9,136 nt of DNA from Adhaeribacter sp. (GCA_028288395.1 JAQBNV010000611.1:1-9136), one strand, 5' to 3'. Counted from the stretch's first letter, positions 1 through 7,346 are shown. The notes: generated by a model not told the origin, from the letters alone. A program made the numbers and translations.

Positions 1-37
1 ATCAACTCAGAAAATATTAACTTTTTATAAATCCACT

Positions 38-1183
38 ATGAAAAAAATAAAAGTAGGTGTAGTAGGTACCGGCTTCATCGGCCCGGCCCATATCGAAGCC
101 CTCCGGCGGCTTCCGAATGTGGAAGTAGCCGCGCTGTGCGAGGTAACTGAAGAATTAGCCAAACAAAAGGCTGGCGATTTGGGCATCGAACGTTATTATA
201 CCTTCGAAAACCTGCTGAAGCAGGATGATATTACGAGTGTACATATCTGTACACCTAATTTTTTACATTATTCCCAATCGAAGGCCGCTTTGGCCGCGGG
301 CAAGCACGTGGTGTGTGAGAAACCTTTGGCTAAAAATCTAGAGGAGGCCGAAGAACTCGTAAGCCTTGCCGCTCAAAGCGGATTGGTAAATGCGGTACAC
401 TTTAATCTGCGCTATTACCCACTGGTGCGGCAAATGAAAACCATGCGCGAAAAAGGAGAACTGGGCGATATTTATTCTTTTATTGGCTCGTATCTACAGG
501 ACTGGCTCTTTTATAACACCGACTATAACTGGCGTTTGGAGCCCGATAAATCCGGCGATTCGCGCGCCATTGCCGATATTGGCTCGCATTTAATGGACGT
601 ACTGGAATATATTACCGGCCTGAAAACCACTTCGGTAATGGCTGATTTTAATACTATTCATAAAACCCGTAAAAAGCCGCTGAAGCCCGTAGAAACGTAT
701 TCCGGTAAAATATTAACTCCGGAAGATTACGCCGACGTGGACATTACCACTGAAGACCACGCCAACGTATTGCTCCGATTCGATAACGGCAACAGCGGCG
801 TGATTACTGTTTCGCAGGTATCGGCGGGCCGTAAAAACCAGATGAAGCTGGAAATTTCGGGTTCCCAAAGTACATTCGCCTGGAATTCCGAATCGCCAAA
901 CGAAATGTGGATTGGTAACCGCGACGGCGCCAACCAGCTGCTGATGCGCGATCCTTCGCTGGTACACCCCGAAGTTCGCTCGGTTATTACGTTCCCCGGC
1001 GGCCACAACGAAGGTTTCCCCGATACATCTAAGCAACTGTTTAAAGAAGTTTATGCGGCCATCGAAACCGGCAAGCAACCTGGGAACCCAACTTACCCGA
1101 CTTTTGCCGACGGTTACCGCGAACTGCTCATCTGCGAGCGCATCCTGGAGTCGAACCGGAAGCAAGCTTGGGTAGCGGTTTAG
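38..1183 (+). CDS. Gfo/Idh/MocA family NAD(P)-dependent oxidoreductase
   Basis: Probable cytoplasmic sugar or inositol dehydrogenase/reductase of 381 residues, a usual length for the family. The N-terminal Rossmann fold has the dinucleotide-binding motif GTGFIG at residues 10-15 right after the first beta strand. The family hallmark EKP lies at 94-96, where the lysine is normally catalytic. HFNLRYYP (121-128) opens the substrate domain, and DIGSH (180-184) supplies the usual catalytic Asp/His pair. There is no signal peptide, so it acts inside the cell. The ATG at 38 fits the start of the Rossmann fold; no Shine-Dalgarno is seen, as is normal for Bacteroidetes. Only 37 bases upstream are visible, so its promoter and possible operon partners are outside the window. 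Neighbouring TIM-barrel isomerase and DUF1080 genes suggest it oxidises or reduces a (keto)sugar, possibly at C3. The substrate is not determinable from sequence. Confidence 0.93.
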   Translation: MKKIKVGVVGTGFIGPAHIEALRRLPNVEVAALCEVTEELAKQKAGDLGIERYYTFENLLKQDDITSVHICTPNFLHYSQSKAALAAGKHVVCEKPLAKNLEEAEELVSLAAQSGLVNAVHFNLRYYPLVRQMKTMREKGELGDIYSFIGSYLQDWLFYNTDYNWRLEPDKSGDSRAIADIGSHLMDVLEYITGLKTTSVMADFNTIHKTRKKPLKPVETYSGKILTPEDYADVDITTEDHANVLLRFDNGNSGVITVSQVSAGRKNQMKLEISGSQSTFAWNSESPNEMWIGNRDGANQLLMRDPSLVHPEVRSVITFPGGHNEGFPDTSKQLFKEVYAAIETGKQPGNPTYPTFADGYRELLICERILESNRKQAWVAV

Positions 1184-1191
1184 TTTACCCG

Positions 1192-1212
1192 GAGCTTTAA
1201 TTTTTTAAGCTC
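1192..1212 (+). terminator. Weak stem-loop just after the oxidoreductase stop
   Basis: A 6-bp stem, GAGCTT (1192-1197) with AAGCTC (1207-1212), encloses a T-rich 9-base loop and begins nine bases after the TAG stop. The T run is in the loop rather than after the stem, so it is at best a poor intrinsic terminator. Read-through into the next gene is possible. Confidence 0.3.
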
Positions 1213-1274
1213 ATTTAGGCCCTGTTAATCGATATTATGCAGGAACTTGATAGATAAATGGTAAGCATCCAAAA

Positions 1275-1333
1275 CTGTCATTCAGGAGGAAACTTGTTTG
1301 CAAATCACGGACAAGGTTCCTCCTGAATAACAG
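1275..1333. repeat. Long near-perfect inverted repeat (59-base hairpin)
   Basis: The core is a 12-bp perfect stem: ATTCAGGAGGAA (1280-1291) pairs with TTCCTCCTGAAT (1317-1328). One mismatch further out, CTGT (1275-1278) pairs with ACAG (1330-1333). One A/G mismatch further in, CTTGTT (1293-1298) pairs with GACAAG (1310-1315, one G/T wobble). The total is about 22 pairs around an 11-base loop. A T6 run (1341-1346) starts eight bases downstream on the plus strand, and four Ts follow directly on the minus strand. It may be a terminator for the upstream gene, a leader element for the downstream gene, or a repeat-family member. The left arm holds AGGAGG and the right arm CCTCCT, which look like Shine-Dalgarno and anti-Shine-Dalgarno cores although no start codon follows. 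Confidence 0.8.
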
Positions 1334-1462
1334 AATTCTATTTTTTAACTTTATAAATAATTGCGGCTTTACCGGCATTTCAACATTGATTCAGTCTTTT
1401 AAATAAATTTTATTATTAACACAGGTCTGTGGTCGGATGGCTGTGGACTAAAAACCGAATAT

Positions 1463-2506
1463 ATGAAAGGACCTGCAATATTTTTAGCCCAGTTCGTGGG
1501 CAGTGAAGCCCCCTTCAATTCCCTGGAGAGTATGTGCCAGTGGGCAGCCGGATTAGGTTATAAAGGGATACAGATTCCGACCTGGGCCACCCAACTGGTT
1601 GATTTGCAGAAGCTGGCCGAAAGCCAGACGTATGCCGATGAGATTAAAGGAGTAGCCCAGGCTGCAGGCCTGGAAATAACCGAACTCTCCAGCCACTTAC
1701 AGGGACAATTGGTAGCGGTACACCCGGCTTATGACAGCCTATTTGATGGCTTTGCCCCGGAGCAATACCGCAATAATCCAAAAGCCCGCACCGAATGGGC
1801 GGTGCAACAGTTAAAATACGCCGCTCAGGCCAGCCGTAATTTAGGCATAGACGTGCACGCAACTTTCTCGGGTGCTTTACTTTGGCATACCGTTTATCCC
1901 TGGCCGCAACGGCCGGCGGGCCTGGTGGAAACCGGCTTTAAAGAACTAGCCGATCGGTGGATGCCTATTTTAAATGCCTTCGACGAAGCAGGCGTGGATG
2001 TTTGTTACGAAATTCACCCCGGCGAAGATCTGCACGATGGCATTACGTTTGAGCGGTTCCTGGAAGCAACCGGTAACCACAAGCGCGTAAATCTGCTGTA
2101 CGATCCCAGCCATTTTGTTTTGCAACAGTTAGATTACTTGGCGTATATCGACATCTATCACGAGTATATTAAAATGTTCCACGTAAAAGATGCAGAATTC
2201 AATCCTAATGGCCGTTCCGGCGTGTACGGCGGTTACCAGGATTGGGTAAACCGTCCGGGCCGTTTCCGTTCGCTCGGCGATGGGCAGGTAGACTTTAAAG
2301 GGGTATTTAGCAAACTGGCCCAATATAATTACCAAGGCTGGGCCGTGTTGGAGTGGGAGTGCGCATTAAAGCATCCGGAAGATGGTGCCCGGGAAGGTGC
2401 TCCTTTTATCCAGCAACACATGATTCGCCGCACCGAACGGGCCTTTGATGATTTTGCCGGTACCGGTTCGGATGAAGCTTATAACCGTAAGGTGTTAGGC
2501 TTATAG
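1463..2506 (+). CDS. Sugar phosphate isomerase/epimerase (AP endonuclease 2-type TIM barrel)
   Basis: A 347-residue cytoplasmic protein of the xylose-isomerase-like TIM-barrel superfamily. Metal-binding positions expected at the barrel mouth can be seen: Glu183 in CYEIHPGED, Asp214 and His217 in YDPSHF, His240 and Asp243 in HVKDAEF, and Glu297/Glu299 in VLEWE. GDGQVDF (272-278) is the usual loop before the last strands. Members isomerise, epimerise or eliminate sugars and keto sugars and often sit beside Gfo/Idh/MocA dehydrogenases, as here (279 bases apart, same strand). The ATG at 1463 gives a natural first strand and there is no signal peptide; the spacer lacks a Shine-Dalgarno. A strong terminator follows 24 bases after the TAG stop. 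The exact substrate is unknown; a role on 3-keto sugars or their elimination products is inference from context. Confidence 0.9.
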   Translation: MKGPAIFLAQFVGSEAPFNSLESMCQWAAGLGYKGIQIPTWATQLVDLQKLAESQTYADEIKGVAQAAGLEITELSSHLQGQLVAVHPAYDSLFDGFAPEQYRNNPKARTEWAVQQLKYAAQASRNLGIDVHATFSGALLWHTVYPWPQRPAGLVETGFKELADRWMPILNAFDEAGVDVCYEIHPGEDLHDGITFERFLEATGNHKRVNLLYDPSHFVLQQLDYLAYIDIYHEYIKMFHVKDAEFNPNGRSGVYGGYQDWVNRPGRFRSLGDGQVDFKGVFSKLAQYNYQGWAVLEWECALKHPEDGAREGAPFIQQHMIRRTERAFDDFAGTGSDEAYNRKVLGL

Positions 2507-2530
2507 TAGAAATAATAAAATTTTCCTGAA

Positions 2531-2566
2531 AATAAAAAAGCCTGTTTAAAAACAGGCTTTTTTATT
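2531..2566. terminator. Bidirectional Rho-independent terminator
   Basis: A perfect 16-bp stem, AATAAAAAAGCCTGTT (2531-2546) with AACAGGCTTTTTTATT (2551-2566), closes on a four-base loop (TAAA). The GC core is flanked by an A tract on one side and a T tract on the other, so it can stop transcription in both directions. It lies between the convergent isomerase gene (+) and the large redox gene (-). Confidence 0.9.
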
Positions 2567-2644
2567 TAGGTCATCACGTTCCGAAAAAATATTGCAAAAA
2601 AATTTGCCTTGGGAATAAATTGACAGAGGTAATTACAAAGGAAT

Positions 2645-2690
2645 AACCGCTTCAGGTCTATAAATTTTTGACACTGAAGCGGTTTTTTTT
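2645..2690 (+). terminator. Second intrinsic terminator, T8 tract reading on plus strand
   Basis: AACCGCTTCAG (2645-2655) pairs perfectly with CTGAAGCGGTT (2674-2684), an 11-bp stem that may extend by GTC/GAC (2656-2658/2670-2672) past a bulged A. It runs directly into eight Ts (2683-2690), the classical form for plus-strand transcription. The end of the T tract shares two bases with the TAA stop of the minus-strand gene (2689-2691). For the minus strand the same hairpin has no good U tract. It appears to back up the terminator at 2531-2566 against read-through into the antisense of the redox gene. Confidence 0.78.
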
Positions 2691-4146
2691 ATTTACTTAA
2701 TTCTGCTTTGGAATTATTATCCGGTATAAAGCTTATGGTTTTAAGCAGGGCCCGGCCGGCGGGTTGTTGCGGTTTAACCACTACATAAATATCCTGCAGT
2801 TGATCCGAACCTGAACCCTGGCCATTTTTCTGGATCGGAACGCTGGCAGTAGCCCGTTGGCGGTTACCAGCCAGGTTCATGACAGCTTGTCCGAGTAATG
2901 TGCCGTTAGGCTTGCCGCTCCGGACTTCTACCTGGTAAGCTCCCGGACGAGTGGCACTGAATCCGGCTAATTCGATGCGGCTAATGCCATTTAGATCCAA
3001 CTGCTCGCCTTTGATCCACCCTTGGTTTGCAGGCAGAACCAGGTAGCTGGCACCAGCTGAATCTTTTTTGGCAAAACCCTCAACTTGCTGAAAGTCGCTT
3101 ACATCCATTACGTTGTTACGCAGGTATATTGAACCAGAACCTGCCAGTGGGCTAATACCACCCTGACCGCCATTATCGGTATAAGTAGCCAATAACCGGA
3201 AAACATTCTGACGTTTCTTTTGCTCATCCGGCGCTGGTACGATTTTACCAATGGCCGGCAAACTTGGCTTAGCGTTTTCAGCATCCGCCAGCGACATAAT
3301 CCAGGTTACAACTTGCCGCACATCACTTTCAGGCATGGTAAGGTGGGCCGGCATAACATTGCCTCCCCACACGCCGCTGCCGCCCTTTATGATTTTAGCG
3401 GTTAAATATTCGTGCGCCCGGGTATCTGGCTTGTACTTTTTAGCTACATCCGTGTAAGATGGTCCAATTGATTTCTCGGTAATACTATGGCAGGCTTTAC
3501 AATCAGAATTCATCATGATGTTTTTGCCCTGGATGGTTGCCGAAATAATCTGGTGTCCCTGAGAGGCCGAAGCCATGTCCCGGCCCTGAATAAAATCAGA
3601 AGTAATGTGCAGGTTTTTCATGTCTACTTTGGCCCCCTCATCAGTTACTTTAACCTGGTAGCTAACTGGTTTGCCAGGGAAGTAGAAAGAGCGGTTGCCT
3701 TGCAGGTTGATGTTTACCATTGGCTGGGCATTACCCGCATATACTTCAACAGTATTGCTGGTGCTAAAAGCTTTTTTATCATCCAACACCTGCACGTTTA
3801 TTTTATTACTACCGGGTTTGGTAATGGTATATTGCAGGCGGGGTTCTTTCGTTTCTTTTTTAACGTCACCAACCGTCCAGACGTAAGTCAGGTTATCTTT
3901 TTCCGGATCGGTGGCTGTTACACTAGCGGTAAAGCTAAAAGGCAGGTTGCCGTTCAGTTTGTTTACTTCCAGGTTAGAAACTTTTGGCGGACGGTTACCA
4001 GGCAGGTAATCTATCCGCGAAAGGCCGGCATCCGGATTTTTTGTAAACCAGCCTTTGCCATACTCCAGAATATAAAAGCGACCATCCGGACCAACTTCCA
4101 TATCAATGGCCGAGGCTAATTTGGCATTTTGCATAAACGGCTCCAT
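2689..4146 (-). CDS. C-terminal part: end of dehydrogenase, PKD-like domain, cytochrome c, beta-sandwich
   Basis: The 485-residue open frame begins at an internal ATG, and the frame is open back to 4257. Residues 1-48 are the last blades of the dehydrogenase (MEVGPDGRFYILEYGKGW, then GLSRIDY). Residues about 55-135 resemble a PKD/immunoglobulin-like domain (VTATDPEKDNLTYVWTVGD). A class I cytochrome c domain follows at about 205-288, with the haem motif CKACH (216-220) and the likely axial methionine M265 in NVMPAH. The final 345-475 form a beta-rich domain that resembles carbohydrate-binding or CBM6-like modules found at the end of such proteins; this last call is weaker. Alone it has no signal peptide, so it could not be exported and receive haem. 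That argues it is not an independent gene but the rest of the one upstream. Confidence 0.85.
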   Translation of the reverse strand: MEPFMQNAKLASAIDMEVGPDGRFYILEYGKGWFTKNPDAGLSRIDYLPGNRPPKVSNLEVNKLNGNLPFSFTASVTATDPEKDNLTYVWTVGDVKKETKEPRLQYTITKPGSNKINVQVLDDKKAFSTSNTVEVYAGNAQPMVNINLQGNRSFYFPGKPVSYQVKVTDEGAKVDMKNLHITSDFIQGRDMASASQGHQIISATIQGKNIMMNSDCKACHSITEKSIGPSYTDVAKKYKPDTRAHEYLTAKIIKGGSGVWGGNVMPAHLTMPESDVRQVVTWIMSLADAENAKPSLPAIGKIVPAPDEQKKRQNVFRLLATYTDNGGQGGISPLAGSGSIYLRNNVMDVSDFQQVEGFAKKDSAGASYLVLPANQGWIKGEQLDLNGISRIELAGFSATRPGAYQVEVRSGKPNGTLLGQAVMNLAGNRQRATASVPIQKNGQGSGSDQLQDIYVVVKPQQPAGRALLKTISFIPDNNSKAELSK

Positions 4147-4249
4147 TTTATCAAATTCGCCATTTGGGGTAATGCTAACCGCTTTTATCCAATCCCGGAT
4201 CCAGTCATAGATAAAGAACTTGCCGTTGTAATAATCCGGGTATCGGGTT

Positions 4250-4273
4250 GCGGCCGGTTATCTGTCGGCTTAA
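4250..4273 (-). other. Compensating indel site splitting the redox gene
   Basis: In the gene's frame the codons after GPVY are TAA, GCC, GAC, AGA, TAA, then coding resumes. Shifting by one base between the two points removes both stops and gives KPTDNRP. This needs one surplus base near 4271-4273 (a TT pair in the minus-strand sequence) and one missing base near 4250-4254, where the read has GCGGCCGG and the expected form is the palindromic GCCGGCCGG. The net change is zero, so both flanks stay in the same frame. A GC palindrome is a typical place for a base to be lost in sequencing. Confidence 0.7.
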
Positions 4274-6129
4274 TAAACAGGACCAGCCATCGCGTTACGG
4301 CCACCGGTACCTACCTGCGGAAATTCTTTAGACTCGTCGTATGGGTACCAGATAAAAGCCGGGTTGGTAGGAGGTAACTGGGTAAGGCCGGTATTGTTTT
4401 TAGAGTTGTTCAGGGGTTTAGCCGGGTCAAAAGCTTCGCCTGATTTACCAGTAGCATAATCGAACTGGCGGTAAGGATAGTTATTACCGATAAAAAATGG
4501 CCAGCCAAAGTTGCCGGCTTTAGTCGCCCGGTTTACTTCGTCGTAACCCTTGGGTCCGCGGGTTTCCATACTGTCTACCCGGGCATCCGGACCAACTTCA
4601 CCCCAATAGAGTACGCCGGTTTTCTGATCTACCGATATCCGGTAAGGATTGCGGTGCCCCATGGTATAAATTTCGGGGCGCGTTTTAGCGGTTCCCTGCG
4701 GGAATAAGTTCCCTTGGGGGATTTCGTAAGTGCCATCGGCTTTTACCCGGATACGCAGGATTTTACCGCGTAAATCGTTGGTATTACCAGATGAACGGCG
4801 AACATCATATTGCTGGTGATCGGGCAAGTCGTTTAATGGCGCATAACTAGAGCTTACAAACTTAGCTTTCGGCTCATCAAAAGGAGTGGAGTTATCGCCG
4901 GTAGAAAGATACAATAACTTATCGGGGCCAAAAGCAATGGAACCGCCGGTATGGCAGCAAATATGGCGCTGGGTTTCCACTTCCAATATTACTTTTTCTG
5001 AATTCTGATCGAAGGTGCCATCGCGGAATACAAAACGGGACAACCGGTTAACAACTTTGTCGGCCGGGCTGTAATACATATAAATGTAATTGTTTGTAGC
5101 GTAATCCGGATCAGCGGCCAGGCCCATCACACCTTCCTCGGCATTGCCGGGGCCCTGCATGGTAGTACTTTTGAAAAATACATTCAGCAACCCGGCTTGT
5201 TTAACCTCGCCCGTTTTTTGGCTGTAATGCATTAATTCTCCCCGTCGCTGGGCTACCAGAATATCAAAATTCGGCAGAATGGCCATTTCGGTAGGCTCGG
5301 CAAAGGCCCCCTGGGAAAGTAAAGTTTTAACAAAACGGTCGTCTTCGGGCACGTTCTGGGTTTTGGCTTTGGCGTAATCCAGGGTAATATTTTTGCCGAT
5401 GGCGTACTGCAAGCCGCCCAAAACGTGTTTCAGGTATTGTGGGTCAACAAACGATTCGTCAGTATGGCCCAAGCCGGTATAAAAAGCCCGCCCGCCATCG
5501 TACTCGTGGTACCAGGCAATAGGGTGACTTTTGCCGTTTTTACCACCTTCGTACGTCGTCTCATCCAGGTTCATCAACACTTTGATGGCCGGATTGATTT
5601 TTTTGTAGCTATACCATTCGTCCCAGCGTTTCCATTTTTTAGGCAGGTGTTTCGTAGAAATATGTTTGCGGTTTACCACCTGAATAACGGCGTCCTGCTG
5701 TTTGGGGTGGCTCAGAAAATAAGCCCCTACTAACCGGCCGTACCAGCCCCAGTCGTACTCGGTGTCGGCGGCGGCATGAATGCCCATAAAACCGCCTCCA
5801 GCCTGGATATAACGCTCAAAGGCTGCTTCCTGGTAATTATTCAGGACATCGCCGGTAGTACTTAAAAATACGACGGTCGCGTAATTTTTCAGATTGGCAT
5901 CAGTAAAGGCGGCCGGGTTGGTGGTGGTATCAGCTTCCATGTTGTTTTCACCGGCCAGTTTCATCAGGGCAATACTACCCTTGGCGATAGAGGCATGGTG
6001 ATAGCCGCTGGTTTTGCTGAAAATAAGAATTTTGGGCTTCACCAGAAGTTTACTAAATGCAAAAAAGGCAAAAACCATTAGTGCAAATATTCCTCCGGCC
6101 AGCAGCCGCGAAAAGTTTTTCAATTTCAT
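4270..6129 (-). CDS. N-terminal part: ThuA domain plus glucose/sorbosone dehydrogenase (to the premature stop)
   Basis: This 619-residue piece starts at the ATG at 6129 with a basic stretch and a hydrophobic segment (about 8-29), which suggests export or a membrane anchor; there is no lipobox cysteine. The ThuA-like flavodoxin-type fold follows, with GFMGIHAAADTEYDW (113-127) and HPIAWYHE...FYTGLGHT (202-223). The soluble PQQ-dependent glucose/sorbosone dehydrogenase propeller begins near 265. Its signature pieces are EEGVMGLAADPDY (331-343), HICCHTGG (389-396, a likely catalytic His region), TNDLRGKILRI (450-460), GHRNPYRI (491-498) and YWGEVGPDA (508-516). It stops at GPVY, well before the propeller ends, so the product as read would not complete the fold. 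Family members oxidise sugars in the periplasm and pass electrons to PQQ and then cytochrome. A possible promoter lies at 6190-6221. No Shine-Dalgarno is present. Confidence 0.88.
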   Translation of the reverse strand: MKLKNFSRLLAGGIFALMVFAFFAFSKLLVKPKILIFSKTSGYHHASIAKGSIALMKLAGENNMEADTTTNPAAFTDANLKNYATVVFLSTTGDVLNNYQEAAFERYIQAGGGFMGIHAAADTEYDWGWYGRLVGAYFLSHPKQQDAVIQVVNRKHISTKHLPKKWKRWDEWYSYKKINPAIKVLMNLDETTYEGGKNGKSHPIAWYHEYDGGRAFYTGLGHTDESFVDPQYLKHVLGGLQYAIGKNITLDYAKAKTQNVPEDDRFVKTLLSQGAFAEPTEMAILPNFDILVAQRRGELMHYSQKTGEVKQAGLLNVFFKSTTMQGPGNAEEGVMGLAADPDYATNNYIYMYYSPADKVVNRLSRFVFRDGTFDQNSEKVILEVETQRHICCHTGGSIAFGPDKLLYLSTGDNSTPFDEPKAKFVSSSYAPLNDLPDHQQYDVRRSSGNTNDLRGKILRIRVKADGTYEIPQGNLFPQGTAKTRPEIYTMGHRNPYRISVDQKTGVLYWGEVGPDARVDSMETRGPKGYDEVNRATKAGNFGWPFFIGNNYPYRQFDYATGKSGEAFDPAKPLNNSKNNTGLTQLPPTNPAFIWYPYDESKEFPQVGTGGRNAMAGPVY

Positions 6130-6189
6130 TAGGTTTGTGAATTTAATAGTAGCGTTTTTGTTTGGAAGGTTTTTTTACTTATAACGATT

Positions 6190-6221
6190 CAAATTTATAT
6201 CTAATGTAAGGCATTATAAAA
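6190..6221 (-). promoter_or_regulatory. Putative Bacteroidetes-type promoter of the redox gene
   Basis: On the minus strand TAAATTTG (6197-6190) matches the Bacteroidetes -7 consensus TAnnTTTG exactly. It is preceded after 20 bases by TTTT (6221-6218), one mismatch from the -33 element TTTG. The implied 5' leader is roughly 55 bases. The surrounding sequence is AT-rich, so chance matches are possible. Confidence 0.42.
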
Positions 6222-6512
6222 TAAATATAATACTCATTTTAAAAGGATTTGATTCGGCTGTTGTCTTATATAAATACTTTCTTTTATATTTTTCCGTTGC
6301 GCTAATTTATTTTAAAAGAAATTGGGTATTCTTAGAAGTGCCAGGTGCAGCCAAAAGCTGGTGGCAAGCCATTCATCCTGGTTTTTACGGCTTGGCCGGT
6401 ATAAATATATTGTTGTTAAAAAGGCAATGATTATAATGATTTATTTTAAACTATTCAGCGACTTAGATGTATTGTTGTGAATATCATAAAATGAATTAAA
6501 GACAATAAATAC

Positions 6513-6542
6513 TTTGATAAATTATTAGGTCTAATACTTTTA
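6513..6542 (+). promoter_or_regulatory. Putative Bacteroidetes-type promoter of the DUF1080 gene
   Basis: TTTG (6513-6516) is followed after 18 bases by TACTTTTA (6535-6542), one mismatch from TAnnTTTG. The spacing is slightly short of the usual 19-21. The start codon lies about 57 bases downstream. This is a weak prediction in AT-rich DNA. Confidence 0.28.
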
Positions 6543-6599
6543 ATTTATTTATTTTTATTCGAATTTGGACAATCATATAAGGTTAAAGACTCTCCCAAA

Positions 6600-7346
6600 A
6601 TGAGAAAAAGTTTTTTTAAATTAAAATTAGTAGCCATTTTTTCCCTGGCGGTTGGTTTATCGTTTACGGTAGCGGCACAAGCTAAAAAAGGTGTCAGCAA
6701 AAACGAGAATTCCCTGAGCAAAGCCGAAAAGGCCGCTGGCTGGACCCTGCTGTTCGATGGAAAATCGTTGGACCAGTGGCGGGGTTTTCACAAAGATAAT
6801 GTGCCCACTTCCTGGCAGATTGAAGATGGTGCCATTGCCCTGACCGGTAAAGGCGGAGGCGATATTATTACTAAAAATCAATACGAAAATTATGAGCTGA
6901 TGCTGGACTGGAAAATTTCGGAAGGCGGCAACAGTGGCATTATTTATAATGTATCGGAAGATCCCCAATACAAAGCTACTTACCACACTGGTCCCGAAAT
7001 GCAGGTGCTGGACGACGAAAGACACCCGGATGCCAAACAAGGCAAAAACGGTAACCGGCAGGCCGGCGCCAATTACGATATGATTCCGTTAGCTACGCCC
7101 GCCGTTAAGCCGGCCGGCCAGTGGAACACCGTAAGACTGGTAGTAAACAAAGGCCACGTAGAACATTGGCTGAACGGTAAAAAAGTAGTAGAATACCAAT
7201 TTGGCAGCCCCGAGTGGGAAGCAATGGTAAAAGCAAGCAAGTTTGCCAATATGCCAGGTTACGGCCGCATCAAAAAGGGCCATATTGCCCTGCAGGATCA
7301 TGGTGATAAAGTTTGGTATAAAAATATTAAAATACGTCAGCTTTAA
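6600..7346 (+). CDS. Secreted DUF1080 / 3-keto-disaccharide hydrolase domain protein
   Basis: A 248-residue protein of the DUF1080 family (a jelly-roll, LamG-like fold now named 3-keto-disaccharide hydrolase). A signal peptide covers about 1-28: basic start, hydrophobic core and a likely signal peptidase I site after AQA. There is no lipobox, so it should be soluble in the periplasm or outside the cell. Family motifs seen are LFDGKSLDQWRG (51-62), EGGNSGIIYNV (108-118), GPEMQVLDDERHPDA (131-145) and GHIALQDHG (227-235), close to the C-terminus as usual for single-domain members. Related proteins cleave or hydrate 3-keto glycosides made by sugar dehydrogenases, which fits the two dehydrogenase genes nearby. 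It is transcribed away from the large redox gene. The ATG at 6600 is the only start that keeps the signal peptide whole; no Shine-Dalgarno is seen. No clear terminator follows. Confidence 0.93.
   Translation: MRKSFFKLKLVAIFSLAVGLSFTVAAQAKKGVSKNENSLSKAEKAAGWTLLFDGKSLDQWRGFHKDNVPTSWQIEDGAIALTGKGGGDIITKNQYENYELMLDWKISEGGNSGIIYNVSEDPQYKATYHTGPEMQVLDDERHPDAKQGKNGNRQAGANYDMIPLATPAVKPAGQWNTVRLVVNKGHVEHWLNGKKVVEYQFGSPEWEAMVKASKFANMPGYGRIKKGHIALQDHGDKVWYKNIKIRQL

Larger units (their letters stand above)
2689..6129 (-). pseudogene. Interrupted ThuA-PQQ dehydrogenase-PKD-cytochrome c fusion gene (whole span)
   Basis: Read as one gene this would encode about 1146 residues: an N-terminal hydrophobic export segment (about 8-29), a ThuA-like domain (about 32-245), a glucose/sorbosone dehydrogenase beta-propeller (about 265-710), a PKD-like domain (about 715-800), a class I cytochrome c with CKACH (877-881) and a C-terminal beta-sandwich, possibly carbohydrate-binding (about 1005-1135). 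Both halves are in the same frame, and conserved protein runs up to GPVY just before the break and resumes at YPDYYNGKFFIYDW just after it. Between them are TAA stops at 4270-4272 and 4258-4260. Dropping one base near 4271 and adding one near 4251 restores an open frame reading VYKPTDNRPATRYPDYY. The gene is therefore either a very recent pseudogene or an intact gene with two sequence errors. Codons look unrelaxed elsewhere, which favours error or very recent damage. Confidence 0.75.
6130..6599. other. Divergent intergenic regulatory region (470 bases)
   Basis: This AT-rich spacer separates the redox gene (-) from the DUF1080 gene (+) and must hold promoters for both. No coding frame is visible. 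Candidate promoters are listed separately. A GC-richer island at about 6340-6400 contains small hairpins: CAGC/GCTG inside GCCA/TGGC (6341-6365) and CAAGCC (6365-6370) with GGCTTG (6389-6394), the latter extendable by GG/CC past one bulged G. It could be an operator, a small RNA or a relic; nothing in it is recognised. Confidence 0.6.

Noticed and set aside
713..1165. 150-residue minus-strand frame within the oxidoreductase gene
   Set aside because: Shadow of a strongly supported Gfo/Idh/MocA gene, with no recognisable domain or start context.
1285..1291. AGGAGGA as a ribosome binding site
   Set aside because: No start codon with an open frame follows within a useful distance, and it is buried in a stable stem.
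3487..4119. 210-residue open frame on the plus strand opposite the C-terminal half of the redox gene
   Set aside because: It lies antisense to clearly conserved dehydrogenase, PKD and cytochrome sequence and its translation resembles no family; the codon bias of the real gene leaves the opposite frame open.
2689..4146. C-terminal cytochrome c part as an independent gene starting at 4146
   Set aside because: It starts inside the dehydrogenase propeller, lacks a signal peptide needed for haem attachment, and the conserved sequence continues upstream of its ATG.
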